Shown one piece after another: positions 1-8,243 of a stretch of 22,273 bases of DNA (positions are counted from its first letter, which is position 1; every line of letters begins with the position of its first letter). Both the position numbers and the translations under genes were made by a program. This DNA is from CAYOBW01 sp964402115 (GTDB lineage: Bacteria; Verrucomicrobiota; Kiritimatiellia; UBA8416; CAYOBW01): positions 1 to 22,273 of the forward strand of contig CAYOBW010000111.1 in assembly GCA_964402115.1 (NCBI GenBank). Reading direction: 5' to 3'. Below the pieces are notes generated by a model. That model did not search any database. It saw only the letters and a program-made list of their open reading frames with translations, and was not told the origin of the DNA.

Positions 1-2355
1 CGCGGCGGCAGCCGCCGGGGCGGCCGCGGCGCGCAGGCCGGCCAGGGTGCGCGCGTACCAGGCCTGCGCCCGCGCGCAGGGGGCTTCGCCGCCGACAAAA
101 CTCGCGGTCAGCCGCTCGCGCTCGAGCAGCCGGTCGCGCAGCGCCGCCAGCCGCACGGCGGTCGGCGCGAGCTGCTTGTCGAGGTCGCCGGCGAGCCGCT
201 CGTAGAACCGCACCTGGGTGAAGCCGCCGGTCAGCTCGAGCAGCCGCGCGTTGCGCGACAGGCCCTGCTGGGCGTAGAGCGCGGCGTAGCGGTTGCCCGC
301 CGGCACCAGGTTGTTGCGGCGATGAATCCGCCCCTGCAGGATGACGTCGCGCAGGCGGTTCAGGTCCGTGAAATCGCACGCCAGCAGGCGGTCGGTCAGC
401 ACCCCCAGCATCGTGTCGAGCTTGTCGTCCAGCGCCCGCGCGTAGACGGTCAGGAACGGCAGCACGGCGTCGGGATCGTCGAAGGCGCCGCCCACGACCA
501 GCCCGGCGCCGATGCCGCCGGAGCAGGCGGCCTCGCGCTCCGCCAGGGCGGCGTAGTCCTGGCCGGCGGCGCCCATCTTGCCCAGCGCTTCCGTGAGCAG
601 CGGCAGGTACAGCACCGCGTCGTCGTCGAAATCGCGGAAGTCCAGGGCCAGCTCGAGGTGGTTGATGCCGTTGGCGAAGACGTCGCTGACGAGAAACGGC
701 CGGCCCGCGGCCGGGGCGAGCGTCGTCGCGAAGTCGTCGGGCTCGCGCGGCACGTCGCCCAGCGCGAGCCGCGGCAGCGTGGCCAGCGCCTCCGGCGGGT
801 TGGGCGCGGCCTGCAGGCGGTCGAGCGCGGCGGCTTCCGCCAGGATGCGCTGCCGCTCGCCGGCGGAGAGCCGGGCGGCCTGCTTGTCGAGCTTGCGGCG
901 CCGGGCGGCGGTCTGCTTGTCGAGCAGCCCCGCGTCGGGGACATAGGTGGTGGCCGTGTAGTGGGGATTGTCGAGCAGGTAGCGCTCGATCAGCCGCTCG
1001 AACAGGTGCGGCTCGGCCTGCCAGCGCGCGCGCAGCGCGGCGAGGTGCCGGCCGGCTTCGAGCAGGAGGAGCGGATCCTCGTCGTACAGCCAGCTGTTGT
1101 AGACGCGGTCCATCAGGCGGAGCGGGTAGTGCGACGGGATCTCGCGCGTCTCCAGCTCGAGGCGGTGGAAGGCGGTCTCGAGCTTGGCGTGCGCCAGCCC
1201 CTCCCGGACGAGCCGGCGCAGCGTGTCGCGCACGAGCTGCTCGATGGCCGGCGCGCGCTCCGGCGCCGTGCCCTTCAGGCCCACGCCGAAGACCGTCTCG
1301 CGCTGGTAGGCGCCGTAGCCGGCGTGGGTGAGCTCCTCGCCGAGGCGGGCGTCGATCAGCGCCTTGCGCAGCGGGCTGGCGGCGTTGCCGAGCAGGTAGT
1401 AGTCGAGGATGTCCATGGCGTACGTCGTGGCGCCGTCGGTGATCGGGTTGGCGAGGTAGGTCAGGATGAACGCCGTCTTGTCGGCCGGCAGGTCGCCGGG
1501 CGCGGCCGGGTACGGCACGGTCGCGCGCCGGGGCTTGCGCCAGCGCGGCTGCGGCGCGATGGCCGTGTCGATCTTCTGGCGCGTGAAGCGGCTCAGGTAC
1601 TCGCGGTCGAGAAAGGCCAGGTGGCCTTCGGTGGGGATGTCGCCGTAGAGGAAGAACCAGGCGTTGGAGGGGTGGTAGTAGCGGGCGTGGAACGCCTTGA
1701 AGGCCGCGTAGGTCAGCGTGGGGATGGCGTCGGGGTCGCCGCCGGAGACGCGGCCGTACGCGGTGTCGGGAAACAGGTCGCCGCCGTGGCGATCGGCGGT
1801 GCCGTCCAGGTCCGAGAAAGCGCCCTTCATCTCGTTGTAGACGATGCCCTTGATGATCAGGGGGCTGGCGGGGTTGCCCGGCTCGGTGAAAGCGAGGTGG
1901 TGGCCCTCCTGCTTGAAGTGCTCCTCCGTCAGGAGCGGGAAGAAGACGGCGTCGCAGTAGACCCCGGCCAGGTTGAAGAAGTCCTGCTTGTTCTGGCTGG
2001 CGCAGGGGTAGACCGTCTTGTCGGGATAGGTCATGGCGTTGAGGAACGTCGCCAGGCTCATTTTGAGCATCTCGACGAAGGGATCCTTGACCGGGTAGCG
2101 CGCGGAGCCGCACAGCACGGTGTGCTCGAGGATGTGCGGCAGGCCGGTGTCGTCCGGCGGGGGCGTGCGGAACGCCACGGCGAAGAGGTTCTCGGGGTCG
2201 GCCGCGTGCACGTGCAGCAGCCGCGCGCCGCTCCGCGTGTGCACGGCTTCGTAGGCCATGGCGCGCAGCTCGGGCACGGGCGTGACGCGGACAATCTCGA
2301 AGCCGTGCAGGCTCGCGCCGGGCGCGCAGGTGGCAGCAGGTGTGGCAGTGGTCAT
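1..2355 (-). CDS. M16C zinc metallopeptidase, presequence protease-like (3' end outside window)
   Basis: This is a pitrilysin/insulinase-superfamily peptidase of the M16C (PreP/Cym1) group, whose members degrade unstructured peptides inside a closed two-half chamber. The minus-strand frame stays open from ATG 2355 to base 1, giving 785 residues without a stop. M16C enzymes are usually near 970-1000 residues, so roughly the last 200 are missing. The inverted zinc motif HILEH lies at residues 74-78 (ligands H74 and H78, catalytic E77). It is followed by the family-typical VLCGS, a KDPF block near 90 and an NEMKG block at 174-178, where E175 is the likely third ligand. The start is supported by AAGGAGA about seven bases upstream. 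No signal peptide is apparent, so a cytoplasmic role is likely. The gene follows the efflux permease on the same strand, but 335 bases separate them, so it probably has its own promoter. The family call is firm; the substrate is unknown. Confidence 0.93.
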   Translation of the reverse strand, partial: MTTATPAATCAPGASLHGFEIVRVTPVPELRAMAYEAVHTRSGARLLHVHAADPENLFAVAFRTPPPDDTGLPHILEHTVLCGSARYPVKDPFVEMLKMSLATFLNAMTYPDKTVYPCASQNKQDFFNLAGVYCDAVFFPLLTEEHFKQEGHHLAFTEPGNPASPLIIKGIVYNEMKGAFSDLDGTADRHGGDLFPDTAYGRVSGGDPDAIPTLTYAAFKAFHARYYHPSNAWFFLYGDIPTEGHLAFLDREYLSRFTRQKIDTAIAPQPRWRKPRRATVPYPAAPGDLPADKTAFILTYLANPITDGATTYAMDILDYYLLGNAASPLRKALIDARLGEELTHAGYGAYQRETVFGVGLKGTAPERAPAIEQLVRDTLRRLVREGLAHAKLETAFHRLELETREIPSHYPLRLMDRVYNSWLYDEDPLLLLEAGRHLAALRARWQAEPHLFERLIERYLLDNPHYTATTYVPDAGLLDKQTAARRRKLDKQAARLSAGERQRILAEAAALDRLQAAPNPPEALATLPRLALGDVPREPDDFATTLAPAAGRPFLVSDVFANGINHLELALDFRDFDDDAVLYLPLLTEALGKMGAAGQDYAALAEREAACSGGIGAGLVVGGAFDDPDAVLPFLTVYARALDDKLDTMLGVLTDRLLACDFTDLNRLRDVILQGRIHRRNNLVPAGNRYAALYAQQGLSRNARLLELTGGFTQVRFYERLAGDLDKQLAPTAVRLAALRDRLLERERLTASFVGGEAPCARAQAWYARTLAGLRAAAAPAAAAA

Positions 2356-2690
2356 GGTTGCGATTCTCCTTCGTCAGCCTCAGCGCGCGCGGCCCGCCGT
2401 CCTGGTCCGGACGTCCCGCACGGAGCGCCGTACTGTGACAAAGCCACCCGACGGCGACAAGACAAAGATCGTGCACATGGTAACTGGGAGCGGGGGCGTC
2501 CCGCCCCCGGCCTTCTCGTTGCGGGCGCGAGACGCCCCCGCTCCTTGGCGAGCCCACGCGGTGCCCGAGCCCATACGGTGCCAGGCAAAACCACATGCCA
2601 TCGCACCCCGATCCTCCTCGGGCGCAACGCCCGCGTCGTACGCAGGAGCACCGGCCGCGGCGCCTTGTCCCGGCGGGGCGAATCGCGGAC
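2356..2690. other. Intergenic region with no convincing gene
   Basis: This 335-base gap separates the efflux permease stop from the M16 peptidase start. Short open frames cross it on both strands, but they translate the GC-rich inverted repeat into Arg/Pro/Ala-rich sequence and have no recognisable domain. The M16 peptidase promoter should lie here, but I found no good -35/-10 pair. The only clear structure is the hairpin repeat at 2487-2544. Confidence 0.6.
2487..2544. repeat. GC-rich inverted repeat (REP-like hairpin)
   Basis: Bases 2487-2500 are the exact reverse complement of 2531-2544, giving a 14-bp stem rich in G and C. The 30-base loop can form an inner 5-bp stem (2502-2506 with 2523-2527). 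No T-run follows, so it is not a classic intrinsic terminator, though it lies downstream of the efflux operon and could stop or stabilise that mRNA. The look is that of a dispersed intergenic REP element. Only one copy is in the window, so dispersal is inference. Confidence 0.6.
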
Positions 2691-3896
2691 CTATTCGTGC
2701 CGGAGCGCCTCGATCGGATCGAGCCGCGCGGCTTTGCGCGCGGGAAAGTAGCCGAACACCACCCCGACGGCGGCGGAGAAGAGGAACGCGACGAAAACGA
2801 TCGGCGCATTGAACACGAACGGGATATTGAGCAGGGCGGCCAGCCCGACCGACGAGCCGATCGCCAGCACAATGCCGGTCAAACCGCCGAACGACGACAG
2901 GACCACCGCCTCCACGAGGAACTGCAGCAGCACTTCCCGCTCCAACGCCCCGATGGCCAGGCGCGTGCCGATCTCCCGGGTGCGCTCCGTGACCGACACC
3001 AGCATGATGTTCATGATGCCGATGCCGCCGACCAGCAGGCTGACCGCCGCCACCGCGCCCAGGAGCGAGGTCAGCACCCGGGTCGTGCCCGAGAGCATGG
3101 TGGCGATCTCCTTCAGGTCCATGACGTCAAAATTATCGTCTTCATTGGAAGACAGGTGCCGGCGCGCGCGCAGCGCGAGCGTGATCTCGGCCTCGGCCTT
3201 CTCGGTCGCCATCCCGTCCCGAACGGAAACCTGGATCATGTTCACATCCGTATTGCCCGCCACGCGGCGCTGGAAGGTGCGCAGGGGCACAACCACGAGG
3301 TCGTCCTGGTCAGAGCCCATCGAGGACTGGCCCTTGGGCTCGAGCAGCCCGATCACCTCGCAGGACAGCTTGTTCAGCCGGATCCGGCTGCCGATGGGAT
3401 CGCGGGCGCCGAACAGCTTGGCGTGCACGGTTTCGCCAATGACGCACACGGCCGTGCCGGAACGTACGTCGCCCGCCGTGAAGATGCGGCCGCTCCTGAT
3501 CTTGCGGTTGCTGACCTGGAAGTACTGTTCGGAACTCCCGGTGACCGTTGTGTTCCAGTTCTCGTTCGCGTAGATCGCCGTCATGGCGCTGCCCGCCGTC
3601 GGCGCAACCGCGGCGAGCGCGGGAACTTCACGCGCCAGGGCCTCGGCATCCGCCAGCTTGAAGGGCGCCGCGCCCGACGACTGCCCCGGACCCATGTGTT
3701 TGCCGGGCCTGATCATGAGCATGTTGCTGCCCAGCGACGCAATCTGCTCCGTGACCTGCCGGGTGGCGCCGCCACCGAGGGTCACGAGCGTAATGACGGC
3801 AGCCACGCCGATGATAATGCCCAGCATCGTCAGGAAGGAGCGCATCTTGTTCCGGCGCAGCTCGCGCAAGGCCAGCAGAAAGGCATTCCACAACAT
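2691..3896 (-). CDS. MacB/LolC-type ABC transporter permease
   Basis: This is the membrane subunit of a MacB-type (type VII) ABC transporter, which uses ATP to drive an outer-membrane efflux complex from the periplasmic side rather than moving substrate across the inner membrane. The 401-residue protein has a first transmembrane helix at about 20-42. A periplasmic MacB_PCD-type domain follows (about 43-270), with the family-typical FGARDPIG at 162-169. The C-terminal FtsX-like domain has helices near 275-300, 325-355 and 363-385 and ends with the typical PARKAARLDPIEALRHE. MacB in proteobacteria fuses ATPase and permease; here they are separate genes. I chose ATG 3896 because its A is also the last base of the ATPase TGA stop (TGATG), implying translational coupling. 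GTG 3899 is a possible alternative, one codon earlier. This is the last gene of the operon. Confidence 0.93.
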   Translation of the reverse strand: MLWNAFLLALRELRRNKMRSFLTMLGIIIGVAAVITLVTLGGGATRQVTEQIASLGSNMLMIRPGKHMGPGQSSGAAPFKLADAEALAREVPALAAVAPTAGSAMTAIYANENWNTTVTGSSEQYFQVSNRKIRSGRIFTAGDVRSGTAVCVIGETVHAKLFGARDPIGSRIRLNKLSCEVIGLLEPKGQSSMGSDQDDLVVVPLRTFQRRVAGNTDVNMIQVSVRDGMATEKAEAEITLALRARRHLSSNEDDNFDVMDLKEIATMLSGTTRVLTSLLGAVAAVSLLVGGIGIMNIMLVSVTERTREIGTRLAIGALEREVLLQFLVEAVVLSSFGGLTGIVLAIGSSVGLAALLNIPFVFNAPIVFVAFLFSAAVGVVFGYFPARKAARLDPIEALRHE

Positions 3897-4627
3897 CACG
3901 CACCTCCCGGCTGCGAGTGGTCGGTTTCGATCAGGCCGTCACGGAAGTGGACGGTGCGCCCGGCGAAGGCGGCCATCTCGGGTTCGTGCGTGACCATAAT
4001 GACGGTGACCCCCTTGTCGCGGTTGATCCCGGCCAACAGGTTCATGATCTCCACGCTCTTGGCGGAGTCGAGGTTGCCGGTCGGTTCGTCGGCCAGCAGA
4101 ACCAGGGGATTGGCGACCATGGCGCGGGCGATGGCGACGCGCTGCTGCTGGCCCCCTGAGAGCTCGCCGGGCGTGTGCTGTTCCCACCCCGTCAGCCCCA
4201 CCTGGGCCAGCGCCTGCCGCGCCTGCGCCCGCCGGACGCTCAGCGGGTCGCCCCGGTAGATCAGCGGCAGCTCCACGTTCTCCAGCGCCGAGGTGCGGTT
4301 GAGCAGGTTGAACCCCTGAAAGACGAAGCCGAGGTAATGCCGCCGCAGCAGCGCGCGCTGGTTGCGCGTCAACCCGCCAACGTCCACGCCCATGAAACGG
4401 TAGGCGCCGCCGGTCGGCGTGTCCAGGCAGCCAAGCATGTTCATGACCGTGCTCTTGCCCGATCCGCTGGGTCCCATGACGGCCACGAACTCGCCCTGGA
4501 CAATGCCGAGGTCCACCCCGCGCAGCGCGTGTACCGCGGCGCCGCCGCTCCCGTAGACCCTGGTGACGCCGCGCAGTTCGACCAGCGCCGGCCCTGCCGC
4601 CGCATGCTCTGAAGGCGTCGCGTTCAT
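3896..4627 (-). CDS. MacB/LolD-type ABC transporter ATPase
   Basis: This is the ATP-hydrolysing subunit that pairs with the downstream FtsX-like permease. The 243-residue protein has every ABC hallmark in order: Walker A GPSGSGKST at 52-60, Q-loop Q104 in FVFQGFNLL, signature LSGGQQQR at 156-163, Walker B VLLADEPT at 176-183 with catalytic E181, D-loop GNLD, and H-loop H214 in VTHEP. Its length and the Q-loop context fit the LolD/MacB-N subfamily. ATG 4627 overlaps the adaptor gene's stop as ATGA, and its own TGA overlaps the permease ATG by one base. Adaptor, ATPase and permease are therefore probably translated as a coupled unit. It should dimerise on the cytoplasmic face of the inner membrane. 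A lipoprotein-release role is less likely, because an adaptor and an outer-membrane channel are encoded in the same operon. Confidence 0.95.
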   Translation of the reverse strand: MNATPSEHAAAGPALVELRGVTRVYGSGGAAVHALRGVDLGIVQGEFVAVMGPSGSGKSTVMNMLGCLDTPTGGAYRFMGVDVGGLTRNQRALLRRHYLGFVFQGFNLLNRTSALENVELPLIYRGDPLSVRRAQARQALAQVGLTGWEQHTPGELSGGQQQRVAIARAMVANPLVLLADEPTGNLDSAKSVEIMNLLAGINRDKGVTVIMVTHEPEMAAFAGRTVHFRDGLIETDHSQPGGA

Positions 4628-5919
4628 TTTCGGCCCACGGTCATTTCGGTCACGACGTGCAGGCCCGGTTCGAGCGCACCGCTCTTCACTTCAACGAGGA
4701 TGCCATCCGTCAGGCCCGTGGTGACAGGCACCGCGCGGAGCTGCCCGTCGACGAGCACGTGCACCGCCTGCTGCCTGTTGGTCTTGCCCGCCCCGTTCGT
4801 CTTCGCCGCGCGCGCCGGCGGGTGCGGGAGCAGAGAGCTGAGCAGGCTGCGCTTGCGGCCGGGCTCGCTGACGGGCGCCTGCGGCGGCTCGAAACGCAGC
4901 GCCGCATTCGACACGAGCAGCGCGTCCTCCACCTTCCGGGTCGTGATCACGGCCGTCGCGGTCATGCCCGGGCGCAGGGACAGATCGTCGTTGTTCACCT
5001 TCAGGATCGTGGTGTACGTGACCACGCCCTCGGTCGCCTTGGAGCCGAAGCGCACCTGCGTGATGGTAGCCGGGAAGCGCTTGTCCGGGTAGGCGTCCAC
5101 GGTGAACGTCGCCTCCTGCCCCTCGCGCACCTGCCCCACGTCGGCTTCATCGACATCCACTTGCAGCTCGAGCTGGGTCAGGTCTTCCGCCAGTTCGAAG
5201 AGCACGGGGGCCGCGAAGGAGGCCGCCACGGTCTGGCCGGGCTCGATCTGGCGCGTCAGCACGACGCCGTTGACCGGCGAGTGGATGACGGCCTTCTCCA
5301 TGTCCGAACGGTTGAGGTCGAGGGTGGCCTGCGCCCTGGATACTTCCGCCTGCGAGCTGGCGACGTTCGCGCGGGCGCGGGCCACCGCCGCCTGCTGCGC
5401 CTCGAACTCGTACTGGGAAGGCACCTTGCCGCCGCTCAGCTCGCGCACCCGTCCCAGCCGCGTCAGCTGCGCCTCCGCCTCTTGAAGCGTTGCGTCCGCC
5501 TCCAGCACCTTTGCGCGCGCCGACTCCAGGGCGAACTGCGACTGCAGCACCTGCGCCGCCAGCTTCGAGGTGTCGATCCGCGCCAGCACCTGCCCGATCG
5601 TGACCCGGTCGTTGTAGTCGACCTCGACGGTCTTCATCGTGCCGGACACTTCGGAACCGACCTCGACCTCGTTGACGGGGGCTAGCGTGCCGGTGGCGCT
5701 GACGGTCACCACCAGGCTGCCCCGGCTGACCGGCTGCGTCTCGTAGTGCACCGCCGCGGCCGCCTCTCTCCTGCTGCGGAGAAGGAGCAGGGCGACGCAG
5801 CTGACGGCCAGCGCAAGCAGCGCTCCCGTTGCGCGGAGGATCCGCTTGCGCGCGACGTTCTCGTGCAACCCCAACGTCTCGGCGACGTCTTTCGCCTGCA
5901 AGGTCTTGGCAGCATGCAT
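4624..5919 (-). CDS. MacA/HlyD-family periplasmic adaptor (membrane fusion protein)
   Basis: This adaptor should bridge the inner-membrane MacB-type transporter and the outer-membrane channel. The frame extends up to 5994, but I chose ATG 5919 (431 residues). AGGAG lies eight bases before it and it falls 25 bases after the upstream stop, whereas the longer version would run into the outer-membrane factor gene. Layout: a membrane anchor at about 27-47; a beta/lipoyl half from about 62 (TGTLAPVNEVEVGSEVSG); an Ala/Gln/Glu-rich coiled-coil hairpin at about 118-205; the second lipoyl half with the typical SPVNGVV at 214-220; a beta-barrel at about 248-330 with RPGMTA; and a membrane-proximal part at the C-terminus. 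A basic, Pro-rich linker at about 345-385 enlarges the C-terminal region and looks lineage-specific. Its TGA overlaps the ATPase start. Confidence 0.93.
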   Translation of the reverse strand: MHAAKTLQAKDVAETLGLHENVARKRILRATGALLALAVSCVALLLLRSRREAAAAVHYETQPVSRGSLVVTVSATGTLAPVNEVEVGSEVSGTMKTVEVDYNDRVTIGQVLARIDTSKLAAQVLQSQFALESARAKVLEADATLQEAEAQLTRLGRVRELSGGKVPSQYEFEAQQAAVARARANVASSQAEVSRAQATLDLNRSDMEKAVIHSPVNGVVLTRQIEPGQTVAASFAAPVLFELAEDLTQLELQVDVDEADVGQVREGQEATFTVDAYPDKRFPATITQVRFGSKATEGVVTYTTILKVNNDDLSLRPGMTATAVITTRKVEDALLVSNAALRFEPPQAPVSEPGRKRSLLSSLLPHPPARAAKTNGAGKTNRQQAVHVLVDGQLRAVPVTTGLTDGILVEVKSGALEPGLHVVTEMTVGRK

Positions 5920-5944
5920 CCCACCGTCTCCTATTCCAGGGCCG

Positions 5945-7402
5945 TCATGAGCCGGGCGCCGGCAGTTCCCCCGGCGGGGTCCACCCGCCGCCAAGCGCTT
6001 TGTACAGGCGGATGAGGTCGGAGCTCACGCCCGCCTGGCTGGAGGCCAGCGCGGTCTGTACGGTCAACAAGGATTGCTGGGTGTTGAGCACCGTCTGGAA
6101 ATCGACCAGGCCCGAAGCGTAGTTGTCACGCGCCAGCTGGCAGGCGCTCGCGGCCGCGGCCGCGGCAGCCTGCAGGGCGCGTTGGCGTGCCTGCTCGTTC
6201 GCGTAAGCGACCAGGGCATCTTCCACATCCTTCAGCGCCGTCAGCACGGCCGCCTCGTAGGCGGCCAGGGCTTCTTCCTGCAGCGCCGTCTGGACGGCGA
6301 TGCTCTGCCGGATCCGCCCGCCGTCGAAGGCGGTCAGGCCCGCTTTCAGCAGGCCCTGGGCCGTACGCGCCCCGGCGGTGTAGAGATCGCCGAGAGCCAG
6401 CGCCTCGACGCCGAGCGACCCGCTCAGCGTCAGGTCGGGGTAGCGGGCCGCCGCGGCGACGCCGATTTGCGCCGTCTGGGCCGCCAGCTTGCGCTCCGCG
6501 CCCCGCACGTCGGGCCGCTGCCGCAGCACGTCGGCGGGCACGCCGACCGCGAGGGCCGCGACCGCGACCGGCACGGCCGGCGGACCGGCGGCCAGCCGGG
6601 CTTTCAAGCTCCCCGGCGCCTGGCCGAGCAACGTGGCCAGCTGGTGTTCGGCCTGGTCCAGCTCGCTGCGGAAGACGGGAATTTCCGCCCGCGTCTGCTC
6701 CAGGATCACCCGCGCCTGGTCCACGTCCAACTGCGTCACGAGGTTCGCCTGGTGTCGCCAGCAGGTGATTTCGTACGTTTCCGTCTGCGCGGCGAGGTTG
6801 GCGCCCAGGATCCCCAGGCGCACCTGGCACGAGCGATACTGGACATAGTTCAGCGCGACCTCCGCCAGGAGCGAGACCAGCACGTCGGACAGGGCTTCCT
6901 GCGAGGCCTGCAGGGAGGCCTCCGCCGACTCCGCCGCCCGCCGTTTGGCGCCGAAGAGGTCCAGCTCCCAGCTGGCATCGAAGCCGCTGGCATACGACGT
7001 GGCCGCTGCGCCGGAGCCGGTCCGCTCGCTGCCGCGGGACCGCCGCGCGGAAGCGTCCGCCGCTACCGTCGGCAGGCGCTCCGCCTGCGCCAGCAGGCGT
7101 TGCGCGCGCGCCTTGCGCAGCCGCGCCTCGGCCTGTTTCACGTCCAGGTTATTGCGGCGGGCAAGCGACACGAAATCGGACAGGACCGGGTCGCCGAAGA
7201 CGCCCCACCACCGGCTCAGCGCGGCCGGGTCCAGTTTCCCGGCCGCGACCGCGCCGTCCACGCCGGCGCTCCAGTGCGCCGGCGCGCGGCTGAGAGGCCG
7301 CTCGTAGTCCGGCCCCGCCGTCAGGCACCCTCCGGACAGCAGCGAGCCGAGCACGAGCAGACCCAGGCCCCCCAGCGTACCGCGCGCGCCGGATTCCCTC
7401 AT
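5945..7402 (-). CDS. NodT-family outer-membrane efflux channel lipoprotein (TolC superfamily)
   Basis: This is the outer-membrane factor of the tripartite pump, expected to form a trimeric barrel and periplasmic tunnel. From ATG 7402 it is 485 residues, normal for the NodT family. The N-terminus is a lipoprotein signal ending LSGGC, with Cys26 as the lipidated residue, followed by AGPDYERP, close to the GPDYxRP typical of NodT proteins. Other hallmarks are WELDLFG near 145-151, LRQRPDVRGAE near 293-303, and a C-terminal TQQSLLTVQ near 441-449. The two OEP repeats occupy about 65-255 and 285-470. A longer open frame reaches 7609 but overlaps the regulator gene; ATG 7402 overlaps the tetR TGA as ATGA, which decides the start. 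It precedes the adaptor gene by 25 bases. The -3 position of the lipobox is Ser rather than Leu, slightly unusual. Confidence 0.92.
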   Translation of the reverse strand: MRESGARGTLGGLGLLVLGSLLSGGCLTAGPDYERPLSRAPAHWSAGVDGAVAAGKLDPAALSRWWGVFGDPVLSDFVSLARRNNLDVKQAEARLRKARAQRLLAQAERLPTVAADASARRSRGSERTGSGAAATSYASGFDASWELDLFGAKRRAAESAEASLQASQEALSDVLVSLLAEVALNYVQYRSCQVRLGILGANLAAQTETYEITCWRHQANLVTQLDVDQARVILEQTRAEIPVFRSELDQAEHQLATLLGQAPGSLKARLAAGPPAVPVAVAALAVGVPADVLRQRPDVRGAERKLAAQTAQIGVAAAARYPDLTLSGSLGVEALALGDLYTAGARTAQGLLKAGLTAFDGGRIRQSIAVQTALQEEALAAYEAAVLTALKDVEDALVAYANEQARQRALQAAAAAAASACQLARDNYASGLVDFQTVLNTQQSLLTVQTALASSQAGVSSDLIRLYKALGGGWTPPGELPAPGS

Positions 7403-8100
7403 CGCGAGCCGCCCTTCGGGGCCCTGCCCCCGCCCTTTCGTCCGGCGGGGCTTGTGCCGCCGCGCACCTCGCGAATCCCCGCGAGGCTGAAGCGGGCGAT
7501 ATGCGCCGCGAGGACCGGCCCCCCGACGTTCAGCGGCGGCGGACCCTGCCGGGGGATCCCCCGTGGGGCGAGGCGCTGGCGCCGCTCGTGCATCAGCACG
7601 GCGAAGCACTGGGCGTGGATGCTCATGGCGCAGAGCTGCACATCCTGCTCGGCGGCAGACCGGCCGAGGAGTTCGCGGACAATGGCGAGATGCATCTGTC
7701 GCAGCGGCTCGATGGAGCGGTGCATGACTTCGGCCAGCAGCCCCGTCGGGTTGGACAGCTCCCGGTGGGCCATGTCCAGGTCCCGGCTCAGCGGATCCAT
7801 GAAGCGGTTCACGGCAGCCAGAATGTGCCCCCTCAGGCGGTCCGCGGCCGGAGCGCCGGGAGAGACCCCCCCATCCGGCGGATAGGCAACGATGCTGCGC
7901 TCGAACGCGTGCCGCCAGGCGGCGACATAGAGCTGCTCCTTGCCCCCGAAGTGGTAGTTCACGGCGGCGATGTTCGCCCGCGCCGCCCGGCAGATGTCGG
8001 CCGTCTTCGTCTCGCGCAGGCCCTGCTCCGCGAAAAGCACGCTCGCGGCATCGAGCAGCCTTCTCCTCGTTTCCAGCCCGTCAGCGCGCTTCGTGGTCAT
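7399..8100 (-). CDS. TetR-family transcriptional regulator of the efflux operon
   Basis: This TetR/AcrR repressor is probably the local regulator of the pump. The 233-residue version begins at ATG 8100, four bases after GGGAGAGG; a GTG at 8121 has no comparable ribosome-binding site. The N-terminal DNA-binding domain spans about 9-60, with the helix-turn-helix in ADICRAARANIAAVNYHFG (34-52), including the NYHFGGKEQLY signature. The ligand-binding part contains HRELSNPTG at 112-120, which resembles the CecR/DUF1956 group of TetR proteins. The tail after about 215 is Gly/Arg/Pro-rich and probably disordered. It is the first gene of the operon, its stop overlaps the channel gene's start, and a strong promoter with a partial palindrome lies directly upstream. 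Autorepression released by a pump substrate is the simplest model; the ligand cannot be read from the sequence. Confidence 0.93.
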   Translation of the reverse strand: MTTKRADGLETRRRLLDAASVLFAEQGLRETKTADICRAARANIAAVNYHFGGKEQLYVAAWRHAFERSIVAYPPDGGVSPGAPAADRLRGHILAAVNRFMDPLSRDLDMAHRELSNPTGLLAEVMHRSIEPLRQMHLAIVRELLGRSAAEQDVQLCAMSIHAQCFAVLMHERRQRLAPRGIPRQGPPPLNVGGPVLAAHIARFSLAGIREVRGGTSPAGRKGGGRAPKGGSR

Positions 8101-8127
8101 GGCCTCTCCCTGAACCGACACACCAGT

Positions 8128-8156
8128 TCAAATGACAAATTAAAATGTCCGTTTGA
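8128..8156. promoter_or_regulatory. Candidate operator for the TetR regulator (imperfect palindrome)
   Basis: The ends of this 29-bp stretch are inverted: TCAAATG on the left and CGTTTGA on the right agree in six of seven positions. The centre does not match well. It covers the spacer and -10 of the predicted promoter, where a repressor would block RNA polymerase. A second imperfect pair, GACAA at 8134 with TTGTC at 8159-8163, overlaps it. Assignment to the neighbouring TetR protein is inference. Confidence 0.35.
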
Positions 8157-8165
8157 GATTGTCAA
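8137..8165 (-). promoter_or_regulatory. Sigma70-type promoter of the tetR-efflux operon
   Basis: On the minus strand a perfect -35 TTGACA (8165-8160) is followed after exactly 17 bases by TAATTT (8142-8137), a three-of-six match to TATAAT including the key first T, A and last T. The stretch is markedly AT-rich against its surroundings. Transcription would start near 8130, leaving about a 30-base leader before the tetR ATG at 8100. This would drive all five genes. Confidence 0.6.
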
Positions 8166-8243
8166 CGGGAAACGCGCGGGCCGAATCCGCGCCCAGGCGG
8201 TCGCCGGCGTTCCTCGCGCTGCCTGCGCACCCGCAGCGCGCCC

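Noticed and set aside
2352..2651. A 99-codon minus-strand frame just before the M16 peptidase
   Set aside because: It mainly translates the GC-rich hairpin repeat, lacks a ribosome-binding site and has no domain.
322..2751. An 809-codon plus-strand open frame opposite the M16 peptidase
   Set aside because: The minus strand encodes a complete HxxEH metallopeptidase with strong family motifs and a good ribosome-binding site; the plus-strand product has no recognisable domain.
5920..5994. A 25-residue N-terminal extension of the adaptor
   Set aside because: It overlaps the end of the channel gene and has no ribosome-binding site, whereas ATG 5919 has AGGAG at good spacing.
7403..7609. A 69-residue N-terminal extension of the outer-membrane channel
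   Set aside because: It would overlap tetR by about 200 bases and bury the lipoprotein signal peptide; the ATGA junction at 7399-7402 is the natural start.
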